Origin: Levilactobacillus namurensis
Lineage (GTDB): Bacteria; Bacillota; Bacilli; Lactobacillales; Lactobacillaceae
Length of the DNA: 64,000 nt
Assembly (NCBI RefSeq): GCF_032197885.1
Contig: NZ_CP134159.1
Span: forward strand, 558,001 to 622,000
Direction of reading: 5' to 3'
In this document: positions 52,622 through 60,702 of the stretch, one piece after another
How positions within the stretch are numbered: the stretch's first letter is position 1
How the letters are laid out: each line of letters begins with the position of its first letter
Notes under the pieces: model-generated
The model's database searches: none
Seen by the model: the letters and a program-made list of their open reading frames with translations, nothing else
What the model was told of the DNA's origin: nothing
Position numbers and translations under genes: made by a program

Positions 52622-53122
52622 TTGACAAAGACGTTGGTCTTATATTTTTCAGCGACTAAAACCACGCAACGAGTGGCGGAACAGCTGGCCCAAAAACTAG
52701 GGGCGGATATTCATGAGCTCCGCGCCCAACAGCCGTATACGGCGGCAGACTTGAATTGGCATGATCCTAAGTCTCGGACGTCGATTGAACAACACCAACA
52801 CGCTAGCCGGGTGGCGGTAGATCCCGATAGCTTACCGGACGTTAGCGGTTACCAGACGATTCTGTTGGGCCATCCCGTTTGGTGGGGAATTCCGCCACGG
52901 TTGATTGATGATACGATTGACCATTTGGACCTTAATGGGAAACGGTTAGCGGGCTTCGCCACTTCCGGCGGGTCAGACTATGGTCGCTCGCAGCAAAACT
53001 TAGCCAGAACGTTACGGGAAAATCAATCAACAGCGGAGCTATTGCCTGGAGCAGTGGTGATGAACGGTCGTCAGATCGACCAGTGGCTGCGTAAGATAAA
53101 GGTCACCGAGTCGTTGGGTTAA
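52622..53122 (+). CDS. Flavodoxin-family protein
   Basis: 166 aa from the TTG at 52622, 8 nt after AAAGGAAG. The FMN loop YFSATKTTQRVAEQLA (about 7-22) and GHPVWWGIPP (about 80-89) mark a flavodoxin_4-type protein. It likely carries electrons or reduces quinones together with the gene before it. Confidence 0.87.
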   Translation: MTKTLVLYFSATKTTQRVAEQLAQKLGADIHELRAQQPYTAADLNWHDPKSRTSIEQHQHASRVAVDPDSLPDVSGYQTILLGHPVWWGIPPRLIDDTIDHLDLNGKRLAGFATSGGSDYGRSQQNLARTLRENQSTAELLPGAVVMNGRQIDQWLRKIKVTESLG

Positions 53123-53220
53123 GGTGGTTAACGACTGCTAAATTGCGGGTTAAATTCTCCCAATAACTGTAATGGCGAGGGTATACTTAAGGTAAGCCAA
53201 AGCAGGGGGAGGTCATCGAA

Positions 53221-53712
53221 ATGACAGGTAAAGCGGGCAAGATTGCGGTTGCAAGTATGTTGTTGATGATGTCATTAGGGGGAACTTCGGCGCAGGCGGC
53301 AGCGCAGACGCGCCAGGTCACGACGATTCCTAAGGTTTTACGGGGGACTTGGTACCATTACTATGGCAGTAATACGGACGGCTTGCGGAAAACGGTGATG
53401 ACCAAGCACCATTACCGCTCCTACCGGGATGGCCATCAGATGCGGAACTTGACTCACGTGGCGGTGGTCCAGACCCGTGCGACCGGTAAGTGGCGGACCT
53501 ATACGGTGATTGACCGCCGGGATCCGCAGAATAATTACCAGGAAAGTCACTTTGCGCTCCACCGGATGAAGGTGCGGGGCAAGCTGCAGTGGGTCTTGGT
53601 CCAGCCGCAACCGCTGAAGAGCTTGAAACCGGTGGTCCTGACCCGGTTTAATCCGGGGACCCAAAAGATTACGTTACCGACCACCACGTATCGCTTTTTA
53701 CTGAACAATTAG
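53221..53712 (+). CDS. Small secreted protein of unknown function
   Basis: 163 aa with a signal peptide (about 1-27, ending AQAAA). The mature part is basic, rich in Tyr, Arg and His, and contains the stretch LRGTWYHYYGS found in many lactobacillar secreted proteins with a lipocalin- or SH3-like beta fold. GGGGGAGG lies before the ATG. No enzyme motif. Confidence 0.7.
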   Translation: MTGKAGKIAVASMLLMMSLGGTSAQAAAQTRQVTTIPKVLRGTWYHYYGSNTDGLRKTVMTKHHYRSYRDGHQMRNLTHVAVVQTRATGKWRTYTVIDRRDPQNNYQESHFALHRMKVRGKLQWVLVQPQPLKSLKPVVLTRFNPGTQKITLPTTTYRFLLNN

Positions 53713-53716
53713 ACCA

Positions 53717-53758
53717 AAAGCAGCACGCTTCACGGCAATCGTGAGGCGTGCTGCTTAA
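53717..53758. terminator. Bidirectional terminator
   Basis: AAGCAGCACGC-TCACG pairs with CGTGA-GCGTGCTGCTT around GCAAT; it lies between two convergent genes. Confidence 0.85.
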
Positions 53759-53760
53759 GT

Positions 53761-54213
53761 TTAGGCAGGCGAGTTAGTTGGCAGGGCGGGCTGGTCGGGG
53801 ATGACGGACGACAGGGACATGTTCTTTTGGACCAGGGCCTCGGTGCCATCAGCGGTGGCTTGATCATAGTAAGCACATTTGAAGTCGAGGACCGCGAGCG
53901 TCTGTTGCATTTGAGTGAGTTTTTGAATAAAGTTCTGCCGAATCTGGTGGAAGAACTGTTGGCGCTTGGCTAATGAGGCATCGCCCTCAGCCAACATCTG
54001 GGTGAACTGCTGAATTTCTTTGATGGAGAGACCGGCGAGCTTTAGGCATTCAATGATACGAATGATATCAATATCGGCTTGGTCGAACTGGCGAATACCG
54101 CTTGCTGATTTTTTCAGGTGAGGCAAGAAGTGTAACTTGTCGTAGTAGCGTAACGTGGAACTGGGGATGTTTAAGGCCGTTGAGACTTGGCCAATGGTAT
54201 AAGTAGTGGACAT
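53761..54213 (-). CDS. MerR-family transcriptional regulator (AdhR-like)
   Basis: 150 aa from the ATG at 54213, preceded by GGGAAGGAG; a longer frame to 54306 would cover the divergent promoter. HTH and wing at about 3-70 (YTIGQVSTALNIPSSTLRYYD) and a coiled-coil dimer helix at about 80-120. One Cys in FKCAYYDQ could sense electrophiles as in AdhR-type regulators. It lies next to a palindromic operator in a 19-bp promoter spacer. Confidence 0.9.
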   Translation of the reverse strand: MSTTYTIGQVSTALNIPSSTLRYYDKLHFLPHLKKSASGIRQFDQADIDIIRIIECLKLAGLSIKEIQQFTQMLAEGDASLAKRQQFFHQIRQNFIQKLTQMQQTLAVLDFKCAYYDQATADGTEALVQKNMSLSSVIPDQPALPTNSPA

Positions 54214-54227
54214 GGTGACTCCTTCCC

Positions 54228-54258
54228 TTGACTTAAAGTTAACTTTAAGGATTATGAT
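54228..54258 (+). promoter_or_regulatory. MerR-type promoter with palindromic operator in a 19-bp spacer
   Basis: TTGACT (54228-54233), a 19-bp spacer, then TATGAT (54253-54258). The 18-bp perfect palindrome CTTAAAGTTAACTTTAAG (54232-54249) lies almost wholly in the spacer. MerR activators untwist just such over-long spacers. The promoter drives the RibD-like gene at 54299. Confidence 0.88.
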
Positions 54259-54298
54259 AACGGAAGCCTGATAGAAATCAAGAAAGAAGGACTTTATT

Positions 54299-54976
54299 TT
54301 GACCAAACCTTATATCATCTGTCACATGATGATGGCCGTCGATGGTCGGATCGATTGTGACATGACTGCCCAATTAACGGGTGTCGACCACTATTATGCG
54401 ACCCTCAAAGCCATTGATGCACCGACTAGAATTAGCGGCCGGGTCACGGCTCAGACAGAATTGACGACGGGTGAGACGTTCAGGGTACCTGCGGGTGCGC
54501 AACCTGGTAAGCCAGGCTTTGCCAAGAACCAAACGGCCGCCAGCTATAACGTGGTTCTGGATACACGGGGGACACTCTTGTGGCCCAACGATGCGGGGCA
54601 AAGCCAGCCGCACCTGATCATCACCAGTGAACAGGCCAGTCAGGCTTACTTAGATTATCTGACGAAGCAGCAGATTTCCTGGATCGTGGCGGGGAAAGCC
54701 CAGATTGACTTGGCGCAAGCCATGAACGTCTTAGGGGATGAGTTTCACGTTGAACGCTTAGCCATTGTGGGCGGCGGTAAGATTGACGGCGGCTTTTTGG
54801 ATGCCGGTCTGATTGATGAGATTAGCCTCCTGATTGGGGTCGGCGTTGATGGTCGGGTCCATCAGCCGACGGTCTTCGATGGTCGCCCAGCTGACCGTAA
54901 GCCGCTCCCACTTAAGCTAAAGGCGGTCCAGAGCTTTGATGATGGTGCGGTTTGGTTACGGTATTTAGCGCAGTAA
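54299..54976 (+). CDS. RibD C-terminal/dihydrofolate-reductase-like NADPH oxidoreductase
   Basis: 225 aa from a TTG after GAAGGA. MMMAVDGRIDCDM near the N-terminus, VERLAIVGGGKIDGGFLDAGLIDEISLLI at about 151-179 and the C-terminal strand match the RibD_C fold. Without a deaminase domain it is unlikely to work in riboflavin synthesis and is better seen as a general NADPH-dependent reductase. MerR-controlled, with the flavodoxin gene 45 bp downstream. Confidence 0.85.
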   Translation: MTKPYIICHMMMAVDGRIDCDMTAQLTGVDHYYATLKAIDAPTRISGRVTAQTELTTGETFRVPAGAQPGKPGFAKNQTAASYNVVLDTRGTLLWPNDAGQSQPHLIITSEQASQAYLDYLTKQQISWIVAGKAQIDLAQAMNVLGDEFHVERLAIVGGGKIDGGFLDAGLIDEISLLIGVGVDGRVHQPTVFDGRPADRKPLPLKLKAVQSFDDGAVWLRYLAQ

Positions 54977-55021
54977 AATCGCTAGTAACGAACTAGACTC
55001 AATGAAAGGACGGTAAACGAT

Positions 55022-55492
55022 ATGACCAGTAAAACTTTAGTTGTCTACTATTCTTGGTCGGGAACGACCAGGCGAGTGGCCCAAGTGATTGCCGCGCAGG
55101 CCGGGGCTGATTTGGTGGAGCTAACGGTAGCGGAGAACACCTTTCCGCGGGAGATGAACGCCACGTTTGAAACGGCGCAACGACAAATGGCAACGGGAAA
55201 CTTGCCCGCGTTGACCAATTCACTGCCAGATTTGGGCCAATACGCCACGCTTTTGGTGGGCGGCCCTGTTTGGGGGGCGAAGGTCGCAACGCCAGTCCGT
55301 CGCTTCTTACAACAGCTGACCGGTTATGCGGGCGTAGTGGCCCCCTTCTACACGGATGCGGGAACGCCTGGCGATTATCAGCAGGATTTCGCCGGATTGG
55401 TATCGGGTCCACTGGTCCGCACGGGATTGGAAGCCCAACCGACGTTATCCCCGGAACAAGTGACGGCCTGGCTGGCGAAAATTAAGAACTAA
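55022..55492 (+). CDS. Flavodoxin
   Basis: 156 aa. The FMN-binding loop YYSWSGTTRRVAQVIA (about 9-24) and GGPVWGAKVATPVRRFLQ (about 79-96) are clear. GAAAGGA precedes the start. Second gene of the MerR-controlled unit, suggesting a response to electrophile or redox stress. Confidence 0.9.
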   Translation: MTSKTLVVYYSWSGTTRRVAQVIAAQAGADLVELTVAENTFPREMNATFETAQRQMATGNLPALTNSLPDLGQYATLLVGGPVWGAKVATPVRRFLQQLTGYAGVVAPFYTDAGTPGDYQQDFAGLVSGPLVRTGLEAQPTLSPEQVTAWLAKIKN

Positions 55493-55587
55493 TCGAACCA
55501 GTAGCTGACGCTTAAATTTGTCATCAAACTGTTACCCACCCCTAATTGTTATTCGTGTAAAATAGATATTAGAGGAGGATGAGTGAA

Positions 55588-56445
55588 ATGACTAAAATTT
55601 TACGTAGTGCCTTAGTGGCGACGGCCAGTGTCGCAGGGCTGTTCTTCGCCGGGACGACCGTGTCTGCCCAGGCTAAGACGGTGTTGCCCGGATCGGCTAA
55701 GAGCGCCTACTGGGGGAACCAGACCAGCTATGTGCGGCTAAAGAAGACCATGGACGTCGGTATTTTGAAGAAGTCGGGGAAGACCTATCGTCCACTGATC
55801 AAGAAGAAGGGCTCCCTGTTAGCCGTTCAGGGGATGGGTGGCGCCGCCAATGACAAGGACCAGGCGGGAAATATCGTGATCCGGGCCGCCTTCTCTTCGG
55901 GTGCGGTTCACTATAACCGGCAGAAGAACCTGAATTATCGCGGAAAGATCTCAATTCCGTTTACCAAGGCCAACTTCAAGTCGGTCAAGCTCAAGGCGCC
56001 GGACCGGACGTTGCTGTTCCAAAAGGGAACGGGCTTTAAGACTAACGGAAAGTATACGTTGAAGACCCCGTCAGCGTTCTACTTAACGCTGGATAACTAT
56101 TTGCAGGCCTACAGCGCATCGGCAATGAAGAAGGTCGCACCAGGTGGTGGGGTCTACCAGATGACGGCCAACGAGCTGTGGAAACCGACGTATTCGACCA
56201 AGGTATCTAAGGTGACGGTTAAGGGCGCTAAGACCACGATTGACTACAAGAAGCCAATCAAGGGCTTGCCGAACAAGAAGGTTGCCAAGAACCATTACCG
56301 CTTGACCATCCAGAAGTTGAAGGGTAAGCATACCCAGCGGTTCTTCCCGGTCGATGACACCTACGACGCTCAAGGAACTTGGACCAACTACAAGGTCAAC
56401 GGCAAGCGTTACTTTGTCGGGCGGTTTAACCAGGGCTTGGATTAA
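55588..56445 (+). CDS. Secreted protein of unknown function
   Basis: 285 aa from the ATG at 55588, 8 nt after GAGGAGG (an ATG at 55579 abuts the site). Signal peptide at about 1-30 (ending SAQAK). The mature part is Lys- and Tyr-rich with beta-strand character and resembles other extracellular lactobacillar proteins of unknown role. No catalytic motif. Confidence 0.72.
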   Translation: MTKILRSALVATASVAGLFFAGTTVSAQAKTVLPGSAKSAYWGNQTSYVRLKKTMDVGILKKSGKTYRPLIKKKGSLLAVQGMGGAANDKDQAGNIVIRAAFSSGAVHYNRQKNLNYRGKISIPFTKANFKSVKLKAPDRTLLFQKGTGFKTNGKYTLKTPSAFYLTLDNYLQAYSASAMKKVAPGGGVYQMTANELWKPTYSTKVSKVTVKGAKTTIDYKKPIKGLPNKKVAKNHYRLTIQKLKGKHTQRFFPVDDTYDAQGTWTNYKVNGKRYFVGRFNQGLD

Positions 56446-56491
56446 AGCCATTCTAGGGAAAACTCCCGGAATCAACTTGAGCTGAATTTGG

Positions 56492-56540
56492 TGGACGCGA
56501 TTGGCCTGAGAGCACTCAGGCTGATGGCGTCCCTTTTGGT
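56492..56540 (+). terminator. Terminator after the secreted protein gene
   Basis: GGACGC pairs with GCGTCC and encloses CCTGAG/CTCAGG, followed by TTTT. Confidence 0.75.
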
Positions 56541-56595
56541 CCCGTGAGTTTAGCGGATGGTCAACCATCGGGAGATGATTTTTCACCGAAACGGC

Positions 56596-56624
56596 TTCAA
56601 AAATAGACCAGTTTGACGTATAAT
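56596..56624 (+). promoter_or_regulatory. Promoter of the GNAT gene
   Basis: TTCAAA (56596-56601), a 17-bp spacer, then TATAAT (56619-56624). Confidence 0.65.
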
Positions 56625-56711
56625 AGCTCTTCGTGTGACGCTTGAAGCATCCGCAGAAGTGGTTGGCATGAGCAACGCTAGGAAATCAATCAATCGGGAG
56701 GTTAACCTATT

Positions 56712-57167
56712 ATGCACCTAAGATCCTACGAACCAACCGATTTACATGCGGTACGGCAACTCTTCCGGGAGACCGTTGAACGCGTCAACTGGCGCGATTA
56801 TTCGCCAGAGCAGGTCGCCGCTTGGATCGGCAACGATGACCGGGTGACCCGGGACCGCTGGCAAAAGTCCCTTCTGACGCACCAGACCTTGGTGGCGGTA
56901 GAAGATGCGACGCTCTTGGGGTTTGCGGATATGACGGCTACGGGTTACCTGGACCGCTTGTACGTCCACTACGCCCATCAAGGCCGCGGTATCGCCCGCT
57001 CTTTGGTACGGACGTTAGAAGAACAGGTCGCCGCGAATCGGTATCAAACCTACGCCTCGATTACGGCACGGCCCTTCTTCGAACGGGAAGGCTACCGTCT
57101 GATTCGAGAAAATGTGGTTGAACGTGCAGGGGTGAACCTGCTAAACTTTGAAATGCAGAAAAATTAG
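56712..57167 (+). CDS. GNAT-family N-acetyltransferase
   Basis: 151 aa. The acetyl-CoA-binding motif A HQGRGIARSLVRTLE (about 80-94) follows the strand LDRLYVHYAH; the C-terminal ARPFFEREGYRLIREN is typical of YafP/Acetyltransf-type members. Acceptor unknown. A small gene follows after 12 bp. Confidence 0.88.
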   Translation: MHLRSYEPTDLHAVRQLFRETVERVNWRDYSPEQVAAWIGNDDRVTRDRWQKSLLTHQTLVAVEDATLLGFADMTATGYLDRLYVHYAHQGRGIARSLVRTLEEQVAANRYQTYASITARPFFEREGYRLIRENVVERAGVNLLNFEMQKN

Positions 57168-57179
57168 AGAGAAAAGAGA

Positions 57180-57437
57180 TTGAAATTGGCTAGTAAACCG
57201 GTAACGCAAAAAGAAATGATGCAGATTATTGCCCTGTTCCGTAAGTCAGGGTATAAGGGTGAATACGAAGACTTCCAACACGTCAGTGGCACTGACCGGG
57301 ACTTCTTCGTGGTCATGAGTAATGAACAGGGAATCAAAGCCCTGTTCCGGGCCAGCTTAATGCTGAACGCCGTTGAATTTCAGTACGTGCTGGATGATAA
57401 GCACGTCTTTGTGGAGAATGGCGCCGAAGAGGCATAG
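57180..57437 (+). CDS. Small unknown protein in the GNAT operon
   Basis: 85 aa from a TTG 12 bp after the GNAT stop. Acidic, mixed alpha/beta, with no signal peptide, membrane helix or known motif. It is followed by a good terminator, so it completes a two-gene unit. Confidence 0.65.
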   Translation: MKLASKPVTQKEMMQIIALFRKSGYKGEYEDFQHVSGTDRDFFVVMSNEQGIKALFRASLMLNAVEFQYVLDDKHVFVENGAEEA

Positions 57438-57443
57438 TCATTT

Positions 57444-57474
57444 AGGGTCGACCGATTGGGGTCGGCCCTTTTTT
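57444..57474 (+). terminator. Terminator after the GNAT operon
   Basis: AGGGTCGACC pairs with GGTCGGCCCT, followed by TTTTT. Confidence 0.9.
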
Positions 57475-57553
57475 GAAGACAGAATGTGAAATGCTGAGGG
57501 GTTTCGGGCAGATTATGGTAAGCTGAGGAAAACAACGCAAAGGGGTAAAAGCA

Positions 57554-59026
57554 ATGGATAATCCAGTACAAATGGAAAAAATCTTTCAAGCGGTGTCCGC
57601 ATGCGCTTCGGTGCGGCGACCTTTGCCCGCTAGAATTGATGAATTAGCAATGAAACGTGATGAGCGTCGGTTTAATCAACTCCTTAAGCAAATGGACGGT
57701 GATGATTCACCAGAAGTTCAAGGCGTGACCGATTTTCTGCTGAATCTGCAACGCGTCTTCTTTAACCGGGGGTTGACGCAGATTACGTCTGCGTCGATGG
57801 TCGACCTGATTACGGTTGGGTTAGTCGCTAGTGGTATGGCGCAAGAAGAATTACAAATGATGACGGGGATGGGGGGCTACCTGTTGCACGTTTTGGTCGA
57901 ACAACGGGTCATTTCGGAGACCGATGGTGATATGCGGTTCTTAGAAGCCATTAAAAGGGTTCGGCCAGATTTAACCCAGACGCTTTCCTTCGCAGATGAG
58001 ATTCCCGATGTTGGCGATAACTACTTCCCTGAGATGGTCCGTGAAGGCTTTTTCGCCAATTCACCCGTAATTCTTTGGGATGAAGAGCGCACGCCATTTT
58101 TCGTTCAACCAGATGCGGAAGTCGACTTTAACCAGTTTATTGAACAAGTCGCCGCTAAGCACAGCCCGCTGCAACTCTTGGCGGCGTACCGCCTGTTTCA
58201 AGGCGACGACTATGCCTATCAGCGAATCCTAACGGCTGACCACCCCCGGATCGGTGAGCCCAAGACTGAGCATTCAATGCGCTTCAATCTTATTTTGACT
58301 TGGACCTGGTTAGACACGTTACAACCACAGGCGATTTTGGCTGAATTGCGGGTCTACCGGCAGTTCCTGCGCTTCTGTCAAGACCGGGGCGTCTTGACGG
58401 CGCGGAAATATGCGACCCTGATGAAACTGGGGAATCAGGCAGCCATGGTGCAGTTGCAACCGGAGGAGTCCTGGTCATCAGTTAGTGAACAAGCCGGGAT
58501 TGCCTTGGCCGATAAGGTCTTCACCAACCCCAACTACACCATGAATTCTGCGGCGATGGAGGCGGTATTGCGGAAGTTGGATTATCATCCCAAAGCTGTC
58601 TATCGTCGGCCCAACACGCATCCATTAGCCTTAGCTAAGGCATTGGATCAGCACCAATTGGACTTGGAACTCAAGCGGGCAACCCATAACCTCGACCAGA
58701 TCAACGGTGAAGTCTCAGCGGACGATAACGGCGACCTTTCGCAGTACCGGGAGTTCGTCTTGGACTTACACCGCACCATGGTACAGACTTACCATCGTCG
58801 GTTGAACCGGTGGACCAAGGAAAGTTTGCAAGCGGCTTTGTGTGCTCAATTTCAGGCGCACCCTTGGACGGCGACCCGGCCGACCCTGTTGCGGTATCTG
58901 CAGGTTTACTTCTATTACCTGATAGATCAGGGCGCCATCAAGAACCCGGACGCCATGTTAGACACGTTGTTTGACAGCGTGACGGATTATTTGACCATCA
59001 GTGAAAATCAGTTGGCGACTGACTAA
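57554..59026 (+). CDS. Large soluble protein of unknown function
   Basis: 490 aa, mainly alpha-helical by composition, with no signal peptide or membrane helix. No catalytic motif or domain family is recognised; there are no CxxC pairs or P-loops. AAAGGGG precedes the ATG. Base composition equals that of the neighbours, so it looks like a resident gene. It stands alone between two strong terminators. Confidence 0.75.
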   Translation: MDNPVQMEKIFQAVSACASVRRPLPARIDELAMKRDERRFNQLLKQMDGDDSPEVQGVTDFLLNLQRVFFNRGLTQITSASMVDLITVGLVASGMAQEELQMMTGMGGYLLHVLVEQRVISETDGDMRFLEAIKRVRPDLTQTLSFADEIPDVGDNYFPEMVREGFFANSPVILWDEERTPFFVQPDAEVDFNQFIEQVAAKHSPLQLLAAYRLFQGDDYAYQRILTADHPRIGEPKTEHSMRFNLILTWTWLDTLQPQAILAELRVYRQFLRFCQDRGVLTARKYATLMKLGNQAAMVQLQPEESWSSVSEQAGIALADKVFTNPNYTMNSAAMEAVLRKLDYHPKAVYRRPNTHPLALAKALDQHQLDLELKRATHNLDQINGEVSADDNGDLSQYREFVLDLHRTMVQTYHRRLNRWTKESLQAALCAQFQAHPWTATRPTLLRYLQVYFYYLIDQGAIKNPDAMLDTLFDSVTDYLTISENQLATD

Positions 59027-59035
59027 TGACGAATA

Positions 59036-59078
59036 AAAATGGTGTCCTGCGCAGATGAGTGAGCAGGACACCATTTTT
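59036..59078. terminator. Bidirectional terminator
   Basis: AAAATGGTGTCCTGC pairs perfectly with GCAGGACACCATTTT; it serves the convergent genes on both sides. Confidence 0.92.
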
Positions 59079-59081
59079 AAG

Positions 59082-60455
59082 TTAAGCCGTTTTCGTGTGG
59101 AACTGTGATTGAAGTTTGCGTGCTGTCAGAATCGCCAGAACCAATAGGAACAAGCAGACTAAGAATCCGGCTTCGATACCCAGGTGGCCGTTGCCCGGGA
59201 AGCTGCGGTTGACTAGGGCGACCACCGCAATGATGATGGCGGTCCCGAACGATGCGGCGACCTGCCGAATCGTGTTGAAGGTGGCCACGCCGTCAGGCAC
59301 CATCTCGTAGGGCAGTAAGCCCAGCGCGTGGGTCTGGAGCGGAATCAACATGGTCACCAGGCCTAGTTGCCGAACGGCTTGGAATAGGGCCAAGACGACT
59401 GGCGAACTATTGGTCCCAATCAGCGCTTGTAAGAGGGTCCCGGCACAGTCGATGGTCAAGCCAATAGCGACTAGGCGCCGGACCGAGATGCGGTCGTAGA
59501 GGCGACCGCTTAACCGGGACAGGGTCCCGGTCAGTAACGCACCGGGTAAGATCACTAGTCCAGAGACCAGGGCGCTTTGGTGCTGAATCGTTTGGACCAG
59601 CAAGGGCAGGAGAATGGTGTTACCGTACATGGTGGCCACGATGAGCATGTTGACCAGCGTGGCGGTGACGAACTGCGCGTGACTAAAGACCTGCAGGTTG
59701 ATCAGTGGATCGGTGTGGCCTAATTGGGACTTGACGAAGATTAGGCTGAAGATGAGGCCAACTAAGAGCAAGCCGCCGACCTGCCAGCTTAGGAAGTGGG
59801 CCGTAGAGATGTTGGACAGCCCCATCAAGATGCACCATAAGCCAATGATGACAAGCACAAACCCGCGAGAGTCGAAGTGTGGCGACTCGTTATGGGGAAT
59901 GCGGGGCAGAATGATGATCGAGGCCACTAACGTGATCACGATGAACGGCACAATAATGATGAACAGGTAGCGCCAGGAAAGGTAGTCCAGGATGATACCG
60001 GAGACGGTCGGCCCAATAATGGGCGAGAAGTTGAAGGCCAGGCCGATGATTCCCATGATGGCACCTTTTTTGGCGGGCTTTGCGTAGCGAATGGCGAGCA
60101 CGTTGACCAGTGGCATCATCATGCCGGCCCCGATGGCTTGAATCATGCGGGCAATGATCACCAGGATGAACTGGTTGCACAGCGCGCCCAAGAGGGTCCC
60201 GACTAGGAAGATGGCGGTGGCTAATATGTAGAGGTGGCGAAATAAGAAGCGTTTGATCAGGTAGGCGCTCACGGGAATCATCAGTGCGTTGACCAGCATG
60301 TAGCCGTTGGTCACCCACTGAACTTGCGCTTCGCTGACGTGAAACGCCGTCATTAACTGGGGGAGCCCAACGTTCATGAGTGTCGAGCAGAGAATCCCGA
60401 AGAACGTTCCGAAGACCATCACAATCAGGGAACGGGAGATACGTTTATTGGTCAT
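59082..60455 (-). CDS. DHA2-family MFS multidrug exporter
   Basis: 457 aa with about 14 helices. Starts with the DHA2 pattern GTFFGILCSTLMNVGLPQLMTAFHVSEAQVQWVTNGYML, and motif C-like glycines follow in helix 5 (FNFSPIIGPTVSGIILDYLSWRYLF). Proton-driven export of drugs, dyes or similar compounds is the family role. AAAGGAAC precedes the ATG. An inverted repeat in its promoter (60473-60497) suggests repressor control. Confidence 0.9.
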   Translation of the reverse strand: MTNKRISRSLIVMVFGTFFGILCSTLMNVGLPQLMTAFHVSEAQVQWVTNGYMLVNALMIPVSAYLIKRFLFRHLYILATAIFLVGTLLGALCNQFILVIIARMIQAIGAGMMMPLVNVLAIRYAKPAKKGAIMGIIGLAFNFSPIIGPTVSGIILDYLSWRYLFIIIVPFIVITLVASIIILPRIPHNESPHFDSRGFVLVIIGLWCILMGLSNISTAHFLSWQVGGLLLVGLIFSLIFVKSQLGHTDPLINLQVFSHAQFVTATLVNMLIVATMYGNTILLPLLVQTIQHQSALVSGLVILPGALLTGTLSRLSGRLYDRISVRRLVAIGLTIDCAGTLLQALIGTNSSPVVLALFQAVRQLGLVTMLIPLQTHALGLLPYEMVPDGVATFNTIRQVAASFGTAIIIAVVALVNRSFPGNGHLGIEAGFLVCLFLLVLAILTARKLQSQFHTKTA

Positions 60456-60472
60456 GGGCCAAGTTCCTTTCT

Positions 60473-60497
60473 AAATAGTTGAAATGCGTAACTATTT
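60473..60497. promoter_or_regulatory. Candidate operator before the DHA2 exporter
   Basis: AAATAGTT (60473-60480) and AACTATTT (60490-60497) form a perfect 8-bp inverted repeat with a 9-nt centre, between the start codon and a minus-strand TTGACA (60526-60521). Probably a MarR- or TetR-type site. Confidence 0.5.
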
Positions 60498-60702
60498 CAC
60501 CGTATCATACGCCGGTCGTTTGTCAACTCTAGGTGGCGAAATTGTGACCATACCGGTGCGAATTGACCGAACTAAGCGCCTGGAAGTCAGAAATGGAAGG
60601 AGGAATGGGAGTGCCTTGCGCAGCAGGTGGTGTTCAAATTGCAACCGCCTGGGGATTTCAGTATACTGACTTGGACACGCGATTTTGAGCATAAGAGAAG
60701 AG

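Noticed and set aside
60600-60702. T-box leader before the APC permease
   Set aside because: No AGGGUGGNACCGCG-type sequence or terminator pair was found.
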